A stretch of 64,000 nt of DNA from Rhizobium sp. NFR07 (GTDB taxonomy: Bacteria > Pseudomonadota > Alphaproteobacteria > Rhizobiales > Rhizobiaceae), in assembly GCF_900111905.1 (NCBI RefSeq), contig NZ_FOKM01000017.1, positions 60,086 to 124,085 on the forward strand, given 5' to 3'. Positions within the stretch are counted from its first letter, which is position 1. Each line of letters starts with the position of its first letter. Below, one piece after another: positions 8,725 to 16,186 of the stretch. Both the position numbers and the translations under genes were made by a program. The notes under the pieces are model-generated. The model made no database searches, was not told where the DNA came from, and saw only the letters and a list, made by a program, of their open reading frames with translations.

Positions 8725-9213
8725 TTACTTCTTCAGCTTATCGTAATCGAACTTCGGAGCCTTCGACAGGTCGTCCTTGTTGGTGTCAACGTAAGCCTTC
8801 CAGGTGCCGTTGTCGTCAGCGAGCGCCATGGAAGCCGGATCTATTACAACGTAGCTTGCGCCCATCCCTAGGAAGCCGCCGACGCTCGCGATAACGCCGA
8901 TAACGGACTTGCCGTCACCGATGACGATATCGGAAATCTCGCCGACTTCTTCGTTTTCCTTGTTGTAGATGTTCAGGCCGACGAGATTGGACGTCACCAG
9001 ATCCGAATCCTTAATCTCAACGGTCTTCAGCGGCATCGTTGCAGCCTTGCCCATCGAGATGCCAGGACCGACCATCGTAGCATCGGCGCCATCAGCCGCG
9101 GTTGCGGCGGGCGCTGTCGCGGCCGGCTGTTCGGCAGGAGCTGACGGCTGCTGTGCGTAAGCGGCGGTGCTCAACGTGCCAAGAGCGATTGCGGCGGCGA
9201 TAATCTTTTTCAT
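8725..9213 (-). CDS. PRC-barrel domain periplasmic protein
   Basis: A 162-residue exported protein. Residues 1-20 are a signal peptide (cleavage after AYA), followed by an Ala/Pro-rich linker and a PRC-barrel domain from about residue 75: LVTSNLVGLNIYNKENEEVG, then ISDIVIG and a glycine-rich strand pair with SYVVIDPASM. PRC-barrel proteins of this exported type are common stress-induced genes in rhizobia; the ligand is unknown. Start at 9213 has GAGGAA seven bases upstream. A full-consensus EcfG promoter precedes it. Confidence 0.85.
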   Translation of the reverse strand: MKKIIAAAIALGTLSTAAYAQQPSAPAEQPAATAPAATAADGADATMVGPGISMGKAATMPLKTVEIKDSDLVTSNLVGLNIYNKENEEVGEISDIVIGDGKSVIGVIASVGGFLGMGASYVVIDPASMALADDNGTWKAYVDTNKDDLSKAPKFDYDKLKK

Positions 9214-9263
9214 TCGTACTTCCTCGTATGTAATTGTTATCACGGATTTCCGTGACATTGGAC

Positions 9264-9288
9264 AACGGGCGCCGCCTTCTTCGGTTCC
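9264..9288 (-). promoter_or_regulatory. EcfG/RpoE2-type promoter
   Basis: On the minus strand GGAAC (9288-9284), 16 bases, CGTT (9267-9264): full consensus, about 50 bases before the PRC-barrel gene. Confidence 0.8.
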
Positions 9289-9321
9289 ATCGACCTAATT
9301 AGGTTTTTAGATAAAGAAAAA

Positions 9322-9343
9322 CCCCGCTTCGATTGAGGCGGGG
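9322..9343 (-). terminator. Rho-independent terminator of the CsbD gene
   Basis: Arms CCCCGCTTC and GAGGCGGGG form a nine-pair stem with a four-base loop, followed on the minus strand by TTTTTC. It lies ten bases after the CsbD stop. Confidence 0.85.
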
Positions 9344-9352
9344 TCGATTTGA

Positions 9353-9556
9353 CTACCAGGACTGACGGCCATACCAGTCGTCAACATCCTTCTTGCTACG
9401 GTCTTTTTCATAACCGTAGCGTTCCTGAATCTTGCCTTCGAGTTGGTCGCGCTTTCCGTCAATAACGTCCAGGTCGTCATCAGTGAGCTTGCCCCACTGC
9501 TCCTTGACCTTGCCCTTCATCTGCTTCCAGTTTCCTTCGACCCTGTTCCAGTCCAT
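9353..9556 (-). CDS. CsbD-family stress protein
   Basis: A 67-residue protein covering the CsbD domain: MDWNRVEGNWKQMKGKVKEQ followed by WGKLTDDDLDVIDGKRDQLEGKIQ and YGYEKDRSKKDVDDWY. CsbD proteins are small, hydrophilic and controlled by general stress sigma factors, in Bacillus by SigB; the molecular role is unknown. A good ribosome binding site (GGAGG) precedes the start. The gene has its own promoter and terminator and is monocistronic. Confidence 0.92.
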   Translation of the reverse strand: MDWNRVEGNWKQMKGKVKEQWGKLTDDDLDVIDGKRDQLEGKIQERYGYEKDRSKKDVDDWYGRQSW

Positions 9557-9591
9557 GGCGTTGCCTCCTATTGTTGTACACCTGCATAATA

Positions 9592-9616
9592 AATGCGAAG
9601 CGTACGAAAACGTTCC
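9592..9616 (-). promoter_or_regulatory. EcfG/RpoE2-like promoter
   Basis: On the minus strand GGAAC (9616-9612), 16 bases, CATT (9595-9592). It fits the GGAAC, 18 bases, TT rule, with CATT instead of NGTT. It lies 36 bases before the CsbD start. Confidence 0.6.
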
Positions 9617-9619
9617 TCA

Positions 9620-9775
9620 TCAAGACCGCGGCTCGCAACGGCGCATGAATCTATCGATTTGTCGTCGATCCCCTCCAAACTTCTCTAGGATCTTGACAGC
9701 TTGCGGAATGCTCAAAACGTAGGCTTCCTGCAATTGCTCAAGTGTGTATTTCGGCATTGACGGTGCAAGGTTCAT
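9620..9775 (-). CDS. Small hypothetical protein
   Basis: A 51-residue basic protein whose YTLEQLQEAYVLSIPQAVKI segment suggests two helices; no family recognised. The start at 9775 has AAGGAG six bases upstream, and a GGAAC-type promoter lies about 22 bases upstream, so it belongs to the stress set. Confidence 0.6.
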   Translation of the reverse strand: MNLAPSMPKYTLEQLQEAYVLSIPQAVKILEKFGGDRRQIDRFMRRCEPRS

Positions 9776-9796
9776 AATTGGCTCCTTCACACCAGG

Positions 9797-9821
9797 AATG
9801 CGACTGGTTCTCAGAAGTTCC
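9797..9821 (-). promoter_or_regulatory. EcfG/RpoE2-like promoter
   Basis: On the minus strand GGAAC (9821-9817), 16 bases, CATT (9800-9797), the same variant minus-10 box as the CsbD promoter. Confidence 0.6.
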
Positions 9822-10200
9822 GTCACGCAGCCCGGTCAACGCCGCCATCTCCCGACGGTTTTAGTCAATCACCGAGGGGCGACGCATTTCGCGGGAACGA
9901 TCAGCCCCCTTCGACTGGATCCACGTGGCAGAAGAGGTGAGCTCGGCACAACTGCGGAAGTCTTAACTTCGTGACATTCATCCGGGCGCGCTGTGTCATT
10001 AATCTGTTCGTTGAAGGCGACGGCGCCCTAGTTGACCGAAGGCCTAGTAATTGCTGGCTCTGGACCGACGAAAACCTCAGGCTAGTCTTTAGGTTTCTGC
10101 ATTGTCCCAAGGCGGGTGGAGCAGCTTTTAATCGACGTTTACGCAAGGTACTCAATCTCGGCGTTAAGTGTCGGGCTCGCGTAGAGGGCCCTCCTCTGTT

Positions 10201-10510
10201 TCACCTCGACGACCGACTTCTATCTATGAGCTTATCCATATGTATGCGCAGTCGACGCGCTTCGTCGTGCTTTAGCCTGCCGAAGCTGCCGACGTAGGCA
10301 AGCGCGCCATCGCGGCGAGCCGCGAGCAGAAGGCTGGCAATGCCGCCTGGCACATCGATTGATGGTTCGTACCCGACAATAACGAAGCTGTCGCTCTGCC
10401 CACACATGATCTTAAGCCAGTCGGCGATACGGCCGACCGGCATGCTTGGCGATCCAACCTTCCAATCTGAGGCCCCTCGCCGCCTCGGCAGTTGCTAGAA
10501 AGCGGCGCGT
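10201..10510 (-). pseudogene. Remnant of an ATP-dependent DNA ligase (LigD-type)
   Basis: Two minus-strand frames together spell the C-terminal part of a LigD-type ligase: RLEGWIAKHAGRPYR (compare the usual EGVVAKR.....Y) in one frame, then VGRIADWLKIMC, FVIVGYEPS and IASLLLAARRDGALAYVG in the next. A single-base shift near 10445 breaks them and no upstream ligase body is present. LigD works in non-homologous end joining; this copy cannot be active. Confidence 0.7.
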
Positions 10511-10572
10511 GCGCTTGGTCATCTGTAGTGAAGCGAGAAATTTTTTAGATCTGACAAAAAACGACCTCCTTT

Positions 10573-10597
10573 GGAACCATGGATCTGCCATGAGGTT
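10573..10597 (+). promoter_or_regulatory. EcfG/RpoE2-type promoter
   Basis: GGAAC at 10573-10577, 16 bases, GGTT at 10594-10597, 34 bases before the GTG start at 10631. Confidence 0.7.
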
Positions 10598-10630
10598 CGG
10601 AAGGCTCGAAATCCAACAAAGGAGCCCGGC

Positions 10631-10813
10631 GTGGACCGTAAAGACCAAGATGCCATCGAAGGCGAGACACCCCGTCCCCTCATCGCTCCCGAAAAACCGA
10701 AGTTCGGCGGCGGAAGCATGTTGATCATTGGCGTCTGCGTTGCCGTGGCGGTGCTGGGTATATTCGTCGGAATGATTGTCGTCTATGGTGGCGCTCACGC
10801 TTTAAGTAATTGA
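10631..10813 (+). CDS. Small single-pass membrane protein
   Basis: A 60-residue protein with a charged N-terminus, then GGGSMLIIGVCVAVAVLGIF as the start of one membrane helix (residues about 27-50). The start is GTG at 10631, chosen because AAAGGAG lies seven bases before it and the upstream promoter would start transcription after the ATG at 10571. Stress-type promoter; function unknown. Confidence 0.65.
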   Translation: MDRKDQDAIEGETPRPLIAPEKPKFGGGSMLIIGVCVAVAVLGIFVGMIVVYGGAHALSN

Positions 10814-10848
10814 CGCGACACGTGGAAAAGTTCGGTACGACGGCTACC

Positions 10849-10870
10849 GGAACTTTCGTATGGCCATCTA
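10849..10870 (+). promoter_or_regulatory. Left part of an EcfG-type promoter split by an IS element
   Basis: GGAAC at 10849-10853 and the 16-base spacer to 10869 are intact, but the IS5-family element begins at 10871. Removing the element and one copy of the TA duplication joins this to AGTT at 11717-11720, giving GGAAC, 16 bases, AGTT, the same boxes as the promoter of the paralogous candidate RNA at 14396. Confidence 0.7.
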
Positions 10871-10888
10871 GGGTCAGGACTCGTTAAA

Positions 10889-11323
10889 TCAAAGCCAGAA
10901 GATCACGGCTGCAGCGATGCATATGCTTGAGAAGAATGTGTGCGCGCATCGGTCGTATCGGGTGTGAATTCGCCTCCAGTCCTTGAGCTTGCCGAACATG
11001 TTTTCGATTTTGTGGCGCTTTTTATAGAGCGCCGGATCATACGGGATGGCGACCTTCCGGTTTGCTCGAGATGGAATGCACGCGGTAATCTTGCGGGCGG
11101 CCAGGGCTTCTCGAAACCAGTCGGCGTCATAGCCCTTGTCGGCCAGCAGGGACTTGGCCTTGGGAAAGGCGGGAAGCATCTTTGCCGCCCCTTTATAATC
11201 GCTCATCTGCCCTTCGCTCAGAAGCAGGATGACGGGTCGACCGTGACCATCGCAGACGGCATGCAGCTTGGAGTTCAGTCCGCCTTTGGTCCGCCCGATA
11301 CGTCTGGGAACATCCCCTTTTTT
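10889..11323 (-). CDS. IS5-family transposase, second frame (orfB)
   Basis: The C-terminal half of a DDE transposase. Read from the slippery site, the frame contains GLNSKLHAVCDGHGRP with the second catalytic aspartate region, then LLADKGYDADWFREAL and, near the end, KKRHKIENMFGKLKDWRRI with the catalytic glutamate in the Y-(2)R-(3)E-like motif. An internal ATG at 11206 exists but would remove the second aspartate. The protein should be made as a fusion with orfA through minus-one frameshifting at 11317-11323. Confidence 0.85.
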   Translation of the reverse strand, partial: KKGDVPRRIGRTKGGLNSKLHAVCDGHGRPVILLLSEGQMSDYKGAAKMLPAFPKAKSLLADKGYDADWFREALAARKITACIPSRANRKVAIPYDPALYKKRHKIENMFGKLKDWRRIHTRYDRCAHTFFSSICIAAAVIFWL

Positions 11324-11643
11324 AGCAGACTGGCTGCGGTGCGGTGGGCCTTCAAGTGTGTGGCGTCGATCATCAGTTGTTCGGGCTTGCCGCGCCTGGC
11401 GGTCAGTTCGGCAAGAATCCGGTTGAATACGCCCAACCTGCTCCAGCGGATAAAACGGTTGTAGATCGTCTTGTGAGGACCGTATTCCCTTGGTGCGTCG
11501 CGCCAGCGCAGCCCGTTGCGCAAGACGAAGATGATACCACTCAAAATCAGCCGGTCATCAACGCGCGGAACGCCGTGGGATAGCGGGAAATACGGCTCGA
11601 TGCGGCGCATCTGCGCCTCCGACAACAGTAGCAAGTCACTCAT
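11275..11643 (-). CDS. IS5-family transposase, first frame (orfA)
   Basis: A 122-residue N-terminal half of the transposase: MSDLLLLSEAQMRRIEPYFP, a DUF4096-type region with VDDRLILSGIIFVLRNGLRWRDAP, and LMIDATHLKAHRTAAS carrying the first catalytic aspartate. The frame ends just after the slippery sequence. Confidence 0.88.
   Translation of the reverse strand: MSDLLLLSEAQMRRIEPYFPLSHGVPRVDDRLILSGIIFVLRNGLRWRDAPREYGPHKTIYNRFIRWSRLGVFNRILAELTARRGKPEQLMIDATHLKAHRTAASLLKKGMFPDVSGGPKAD
11317..11323 (-). other. Programmed frameshift site of the transposase
   Basis: On the minus strand A AAA AAG, a classical minus-one slippery heptamer, lies where the two transposase frames overlap. Shifting there joins SLLKK to GDVPRRIGRTKGGLN, the usual continuation in IS427-type transposases. 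Confidence 0.75.
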
Positions 11644-11716
11644 CGAAGGGCTCCTTTCGATACAAATGAATCAAAGCCCCGGCCGCTACGCAAGCTATTT
11701 AATAGGTCCTGAACCT

Positions 11717-11860
11717 AGTTCGCAGACCGCCGCTGCCGCGCCCAGTTTCCGTCCCTTGCTAAGACGTATCCCACGGCGATGGCAGCGACACTGTCATTCA
11801 ACCGAAGCCCTAAGATTTGGCTCGCTTCACGGGGCTCCCTTTTGACAATCTGTTGATCGC
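11717..11860 (+). pseudogene. Decayed copy of the candidate stress RNA
   Basis: This segment aligns with the candidate RNA at 14417-14541: shared blocks include TTTCCGT, CTTGC.AAG, ACTGTCATT and TTTTGACAATCT. Its promoter is cut by the IS5 element, and the terminator stem that is perfect in the other copy is no longer complementary here (GGCTCGC against GGGGCTC). It is probably a silenced duplicate. Confidence 0.55.
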
Positions 11861-12582
11861 CGGTCGGTTTGCTAGGCCGATCCTTCGACTTATAGTTACT
11901 CCAGAGATGCGAGAGCGGCTTGTCGCTCCCGGCACTATGAAATCTGGCAATTGGCTCGTCGCCGCGTGAACCGAAGCTACGCGGGCATCTCGTTACAACT
12001 TAGGCAATAGCATACGGGACAGAATCGCTGCGCCTACGAGCGTCACTGCTCGATTGCATCTGCAACAACATGCCCGGAACGGATGCCGCGGAGCCCATTC
12101 TTACGAAACCGCTCTGCACCGGCTTTCGTCATGGTACTCCATGTCATTGATTGTCGCACAAGTTTCCTCGCCTGCTAGACGTTAGCCTTGATCATGCGGA
12201 TTTCAGCAATACGAGATACTTGCCGTGCGACCACGCGGCCGGGAGGCTTGGCATGGGGATGGTCGAAGGACAGCGGTTCCCGCCCCCCCCGCTTTGCCTT
12301 CGGCTTTCGCAGGATGCAAGTGCGTTTCCAAAAAATCCGACGTCTACATTCAGCGGACAGTAGTGGCACTGCGACCGAGAGGTTCTTTATGCAGGCCGGA
12401 ACGAGCGGGCTATTGCGAAGTATAAGGTTGCGATGCGAAGAATGCGCGTCGGACGGAAAAAATCTTGCTTGAACTTTAAATGTAAAGCCCAATGGAGAGA
12501 TAATGCTGACGATTGCCTGGACCGACAACGCTACGACGGCCTAGCAGCGTACGGTCGGTCAGCAGGTCATAGTGGAAAGAAG
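11861..12582. other. No gene recognised
   Basis: The first part continues the similarity to 14545-14650, including the GAGAGCGGCTTGT block inside a short frame PEMRERLVAP. The remainder has only overlapping short frames without ribosome binding sites. Confidence 0.35.
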
Positions 12583-12798
12583 ATGGACCGCGACGAGGAT
12601 AAGCCGATAACTGCCTTCATAAAAGAACTTGCGCGCTACCAAGGGCAGATAGATGCCGCAATTGGAGATACGAGCGGGAGTGTCGATACTTATCGTATTG
12701 ATCCATCGGCAGAAAACGAGAAGCAGGTCATTGACAAAATGATCCGAACACTGGAGGCCTTTAAGGCGAGGGATAAATGGCGACAAAGGGAGAGTTGA
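12583..12798 (+). CDS. Hypothetical hydrophilic protein
   Basis: A 71-residue charged helical protein (MDRDEDKPITAFIKELARYQ at the start). No domain recognised. GGAAAGAAG immediately precedes the ATG and is a poor ribosome binding site. Coding status uncertain; the composition is protein-like. Confidence 0.4.
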   Translation: MDRDEDKPITAFIKELARYQGQIDAAIGDTSGSVDTYRIDPSAENEKQVIDKMIRTLEAFKARDKWRQRES

Positions 12799-12884
12799 TT
12801 GTGCTGCCTGCGTCCGTCAGGAACGACGAAGGCGAACTGGTGCCAGCGTTCGATACTCGGTAGGTGGATACAGAGGAGAGAGCC

Positions 12885-13028
12885 ATGCGCGAAGCAATGC
12901 TCATCACCGACCACTTTGCCAGCGCTGTGGCTTGGCGCCGCGATGCGGATCGCTGGATCTGCGGGTATGGTGGTCCGGGTGGTAATTTTCCAAGAGAGCG
13001 AAATACCCGGCCTGGAATAGATCCGTGA
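12885..13028 (+). CDS. Small hypothetical protein, translationally coupled
   Basis: A 47-residue protein, MREAMLITDHFASAVAWRRD at its start, ending RNTRPGIDP. No family recognised. A strong ribosome binding site (GAGGAGAGA) precedes the ATG, and the stop overlaps the GTG start of the next gene by four bases (GTGA). This overlap is the best evidence that both are real. Confidence 0.55.
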   Translation: MREAMLITDHFASAVAWRRDADRWICGYGGPGGNFPRERNTRPGIDP

Positions 13029-13336
13029 GTTCGACTAACGATTTTATCGCTGAGTTAGTGCGCGCCGCCAACCAGGTCGGAAAGATTGGTTGCAATGAGC
13101 AGCGCCGTCTTCTGGAACGGGCTGTGACAACGATAAGGGATATGCGTGAATCGATTGGCATTCCGCAATCGGCCAGATGCCACGATTTTCTCGCGGACCT
13201 GAAGATACTGGCTGTACAAGTCGATGCAGTACCGGTTTCGACTGATGAAGTTCGTGAGGCACTGCTAAAGGCTGCGGGGATGATACGTGACCTGCATATT
13301 GTAATAGACAGCGGTGTTACTTTCAATTTCCGCTAG
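13025..13336 (+). CDS. Hypothetical protein
   Basis: A 103-residue, mostly helical cytoplasmic protein (MSSTNDFIAELVRAANQVGK at the N-terminus, two similar helix blocks ending in RDMRESIG and RDLHIVID). No domain recognised. GTG start overlapping the upstream stop, so it should be coupled to the 47-residue gene. No signal peptide or membrane helix. Confidence 0.6.
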   Translation: MSSTNDFIAELVRAANQVGKIGCNEQRRLLERAVTTIRDMRESIGIPQSARCHDFLADLKILAVQVDAVPVSTDEVREALLKAAGMIRDLHIVIDSGVTFNFR

Positions 13337-13489
13337 CCCGGCGTTCAAACACAGCTGTTAACCTTCGGAACGCTCAATAGTCCGATTGCGGCGCGATGAC
13401 GAAACTGACCGGCTGCGATCGGACCGCAGGTGATCGGCACGCAAGAGGGGTGAAAAATTTCAGAGAGTTGTACATGACCGCCGACAGCT

Positions 13490-13514
13490 GGAACTAACTT
13501 GCGTCTCCTTTGTT
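13490..13514 (+). promoter_or_regulatory. EcfG/RpoE2-type promoter
   Basis: GGAAC at 13490-13494, 16 bases, TGTT at 13511-13514. The next supported gene starts 325 bases downstream, so the transcript would have a long leader or encode something small that was not recognised. Confidence 0.6.
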
Positions 13515-13839
13515 TAGCACCGCCATGAAGGCGAAATTGGAAAAGTGAGAGCGCTGTTCGTGATAGTCGATGGAGCGGTGGGCCCCGAATTCGTGCTTTG
13601 GCTGGGAATCATGAAGCAATAACCGAAACGGTCGCTGCGGAATTCGGCGCTTGGATATCGCGGGTCTAGCACTGGTTTGGCCTTCTCGTTCCCACGCAAT
13701 ATCCCCCGGGCTATCTCAACCTTCGGCTTCGTCTGGCAGCTATCATAACATGCCGGCCTGTGCTTCAGGCGACAACGCATCGAGCGCCGACGGACGATCA
13801 GTCGATAATCTCGCCCATGCTACCTCGGAGGGTGTCGAA

Positions 13840-14121
13840 GTGGATGATAATCATGGTCCCTATTTAGAGGTGGCTAAGCTCGGTGAGCAGATCGCCCAAA
13901 AATATCAAATGGACGCTGGATTAGCGCTGGGGCCCCTGGTCTTACACTACCTGGACGAGGTCGATACGAATCTCGCGTCAGACAAATTTGATCATGCCGA
14001 ATTCCTGGAAAGGATAACGGTTTTCCTAGAAGCCGCTTCATTCGAAGCAGCAGACGATCGACGTACGGAGTTTCTGGAGGCGGTGATTGACGGCTTGGCC
14101 TCGCGCATTAGAAGCACCTAA
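13840..14121 (+). CDS. Hypothetical protein
   Basis: A 93-residue acidic helical protein (VDDNHGPYLEVAKLGEQIAQ at the start). No domain recognised. The start is taken as GTG at 13840, with GGAGGG eight bases upstream; the longer frame from 13651 begins with TTG and has a low-complexity N-terminus. An EcfG-type promoter at 13490 may serve it. Confidence 0.5.
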   Translation: MDDNHGPYLEVAKLGEQIAQKYQMDAGLALGPLVLHYLDEVDTNLASDKFDHAEFLERITVFLEAASFEAADDRRTEFLEAVIDGLASRIRST

Positions 14122-14395
14122 TGTGATGTCTATGCGGTTGCTGCTCCAAAGTGCCCCGGAACTCATTGGCCACAGGTGCGGGGGAGGCTCGTCTTCCTTC
14201 GTGTTCTCTCGAACCGACGTTTTGTCTCCCGAGGCAGCTTGGCTACTTCCTCCATCACGATGAACGCAGTTGAATTCTGGGAACTGGACGCCGACCGATG
14301 CTAGCATCGCAGCGTGATTTCTGGACCTGTATCGCCTAGGGACGGGTCAAAGGTCTGGCGGATGGCCGGCGTGGAAACCGTATTACCGCCTAACT

Positions 14396-14420
14396 GGAAC
14401 TTTTAAGCGGTGTCATAGTT
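14396..14420 (+). promoter_or_regulatory. EcfG/RpoE2-type promoter of a candidate small RNA
   Basis: GGAAC at 14396-14400, 16 bases, AGTT at 14417-14420. The same boxes are reconstructed at the paralogous, IS-split locus at 10849. Confidence 0.7.
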
Positions 14421-14426
14421 TAAGGG

Positions 14427-14541
14427 TAGCCGCCGAGCCTGTTTCCGTTCCTTGCCAAGGCGTAACAAACGGCGCTGGTGGCGATACTGTCATTGTACCA
14501 ATGTCCCTAGATTGAGGCCCGCTTCGTGCGGGCTGCTTTTT
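14427..14541 (+). ncRNA. Candidate stress-induced small RNA
   Basis: The segment between the GGAAC-type promoter and the terminator stem at 14517-14533 is about 115 bases long, has no open reading frame with a ribosome binding site, and contains a small hairpin (CCTTGCCAAGG). A diverged second copy exists at 11717-11860. An sRNA is the simplest reading; a structured leader of the 54-residue frame at 14587 is the alternative. Confidence 0.5.
14517..14541 (+). terminator. Rho-independent terminator
   Basis: GCCCGC (14517-14522), loop TTCGT, GCGGGC (14528-14533), followed by TGCTTTTT. Perfect six-pair GC stem. Confidence 0.75.
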
Positions 14542-14586
14542 GACAATCTCGTGATCGCTGCTCGATTTGTTTGGTCGAACCTTCGG

Positions 14587-14751
14587 ATGAGTCTCCCCGA
14601 GATACGAGAGCGGCTTGTTGCCCATAAGAACCGTGAAAACAAGCTATTGGCGGTCAGGGCGCGAAAAGAAGCCCCCCCGGGCGCTCATTTACCAATTCGA
14701 TTACGCTTCATTAACCAGGGGCTGCGATGCTTAAGCCACTTCGCAGGGTGA
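14587..14751 (+). CDS. Possible 54-residue protein
   Basis: A frame starting MSLPEIRERLVAHKNRENK. The paralogous segment near 11905 keeps a similar PEMRERLVA sequence, which hints at coding, but the frame there stops early. No strong ribosome binding site. Function unknown. Confidence 0.35.
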   Translation: MSLPEIRERLVAHKNRENKLLAVRARKEAPPGAHLPIRLRFINQGLRCLSHFAG

Positions 14752-14829
14752 GACATGAGAAGCTGGCGAGGGCTCGCTCACGTTACGCGTCGCGGGCCCT
14801 TTTCCACACGATGTCAGGATGGTGGGCTT

Positions 14830-15021
14830 TTATTTTAAGTGGGCCGCGTCCTCGCGAACGTATCTTTCCGGCGCTCCTCCCGACTTTTGACATCCAAGCC
14901 AGTAGGCCCGCATTACGTCGGCGGCGTATTTGCCGGGATCGTACCCGAACGGTAGATTTTTTTTGGAACGTAGTGCGAATAGTCGCTTGGTGAAGCGGCG
15001 AGTGAACTCGTCTTCAGTCAT
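14830..15021 (-). CDS. Hypothetical protein with an intact paralogue frame
   Basis: A 63-residue protein, MTEDEFTRRFTKRLFALRSK at its start, with the central motif PFGYDPGKYAADVMRAYWLG and an acidic tail. A frameshifted paralogue at 19929-20122 keeps EEEFHRRF and PFGRNPGEYAEDVAAGYWLE, which shows that this small family is truly protein coding. No domain known. The ribosome binding site is weak. Confidence 0.55.
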   Translation of the reverse strand: MTEDEFTRRFTKRLFALRSKKNLPFGYDPGKYAADVMRAYWLGCQKSGGAPERYVREDAAHLK

Positions 15022-15053
15022 GACACGATCGACGTAGATCCGCGGCCTGGTGC

Positions 15054-15251
15054 CTATGGCCCGTCGATGAGTATCCCGCGGCGACGAGCAGTAAGGATGT
15101 CATCGTCGCTGAACGTGATCGCAGAAAAACCGTGGGCCTCGAGCTCCTTCAGTACGTAGGCCAGTTTAACCTGGTCCAGCCCGACAAGCGCTGCGTTCAA
15201 TTTTTCCAGTCCGCCTTGCCTATAGATTGTCAGGTAATCCGCTACGTTCAT
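15054..15251 (-). CDS. Hypothetical protein
   Basis: A 65-residue protein (MNVADYLTIYRQGGLEKLNA at the start) with predicted alternating helices and a short beta pair near SAITFSDDDILTARRRG. No family recognised. A good ribosome binding site (AGGAGAG, five bases before ATG) supports it. Lies upstream of the 63-residue gene on the same strand, 32 bases apart, so probably one operon. Confidence 0.6.
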   Translation of the reverse strand: MNVADYLTIYRQGGLEKLNAALVGLDQVKLAYVLKELEAHGFSAITFSDDDILTARRRGILIDGP

Positions 15252-15464
15252 GTCGCTCTCCTGAAGGAGCAGTATAGCAGACTTGGGACGAGGAGCTAAT
15301 CTGCAACTTAGTGTCGAACTACGCGGCGGCGATCGATAAATAACGGACTTCGAAAGCCCCTACCCTTTCAAATAATACCCGGGCTCCGGCGCCTGGAGCT
15401 GACGGCGATCTCGCGACCTCGAGAGGATCTGCAAGATCGTCTGGCCTAGCGGCCCAATTACAAA

Positions 15465-15597
15465 ATGCGATCTTCGAAGAAGGTCGCAACCCAACGACAG
15501 CGGACGAAGCGTCCTCAGCAACCCCTATCTCCATGACGATACAGATGAGCGACTGATCAGGCGGGGTCAACGGCTATCTGTTGGGCCGCCTGGATAC
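15465..15597 (+). pseudogene. Broken RMF/CrpP-fold gene
   Basis: Three plus-strand frames together spell an RMF-like protein: AIFEEGR, then after a shift LSNPYLHDDTDERLI, then GVNGYLL. The intact relative at 19134 reads AIFEEGR, FSNPYLRDDGDQRLL and WVDGYRS at the same spacing. Two frameshifts make this copy inactive. Confidence 0.6.
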
Positions 15598-15635
15598 CTC
15601 TACGCAATGAGCCGCAACGAGCCTTGGCCGTTCTT

Positions 15636-15660
15636 GGAACTTTGTGCATCATGGTGGGTT
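15636..15660 (+). promoter_or_regulatory. EcfG/RpoE2-type promoter
   Basis: GGAAC at 15636-15640, 16 bases, GGTT at 15657-15660, 72 bases before the start at 15732. Confidence 0.7.
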
Positions 15661-15731
15661 CGCTGGCAGGGAGTTTGAGACACACCGTCTAGGCACTGCC
15701 CACGTCAGCGCTATCGCAAAGTGAGGAAAAG

Positions 15732-16019
15732 ATGGAGAATGCTGTATGGCTCTTCGCAGTTGCAGGCGGCGCTGCGGCACTTGGTATTGCGCTCGCAGTA
15801 GGAATGCTCAAGCAAGATCCTAAGCGGTCAAGGTTCGCGATATTTGGTGCGTTGGCAGTCGCGGTGCTTGCGTTGGGATTCGGACTGATTGTTTCGAACA
15901 CTACGTCGACAGCGCCGTCGAACCCTCCCGATCCAGCTGGCACGCACTACGATGGACCCGCCCGCCCTTCCGATGAAAATGCGCTTCCGGGAACACCTAC
16001 ACCTACTGATAATAAGTAG
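15732..16019 (+). CDS. Two-pass membrane protein
   Basis: A 95-residue protein with membrane helices at residues about 4-24 and 34-55, joined by a basic loop (KQDPKRSR), and a Pro/Thr-rich C-terminal tail of about 40 residues. Both ends are likely periplasmic, since the basic loop favours the inside. GAGGAAAAG lies just before the ATG; EcfG-type promoter upstream. Function unknown. Confidence 0.65.
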   Translation: MENAVWLFAVAGGAAALGIALAVGMLKQDPKRSRFAIFGALAVAVLALGFGLIVSNTTSTAPSNPPDPAGTHYDGPARPSDENALPGTPTPTDNK

Positions 16020-16186
16020 CCCCTGAGCACCCAAAACTTTGCGTTAAGAGGGCTTTACGACGTTTATGGCCGGCAATCTCCGCGCAAGCATATCCATGCA
16101 CGTTGCCAGCCTGGGAAGAACGCCGCTGATCATGTCGAGGACCAGCTCCAACCTCGACCGCGCCGACCTCGCGCGAATGATCGCAA

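Larger units (their letters stand above)
10871..11715 (-). mobile_element. IS5-family insertion sequence, IS427-like
   Basis: An 845-base element. The ends are imperfect inverted repeats: GGGTCAGGACTCGTTAAAT on the left and, read inward, GGTTCAGGACCTATTAAAT on the right. TA is duplicated on both sides (10869-10870 and 11716-11717) within a CTAG context, as expected for this group. Two frames encode the transposase with a frameshift between them. It interrupts a stress promoter. Confidence 0.85.
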
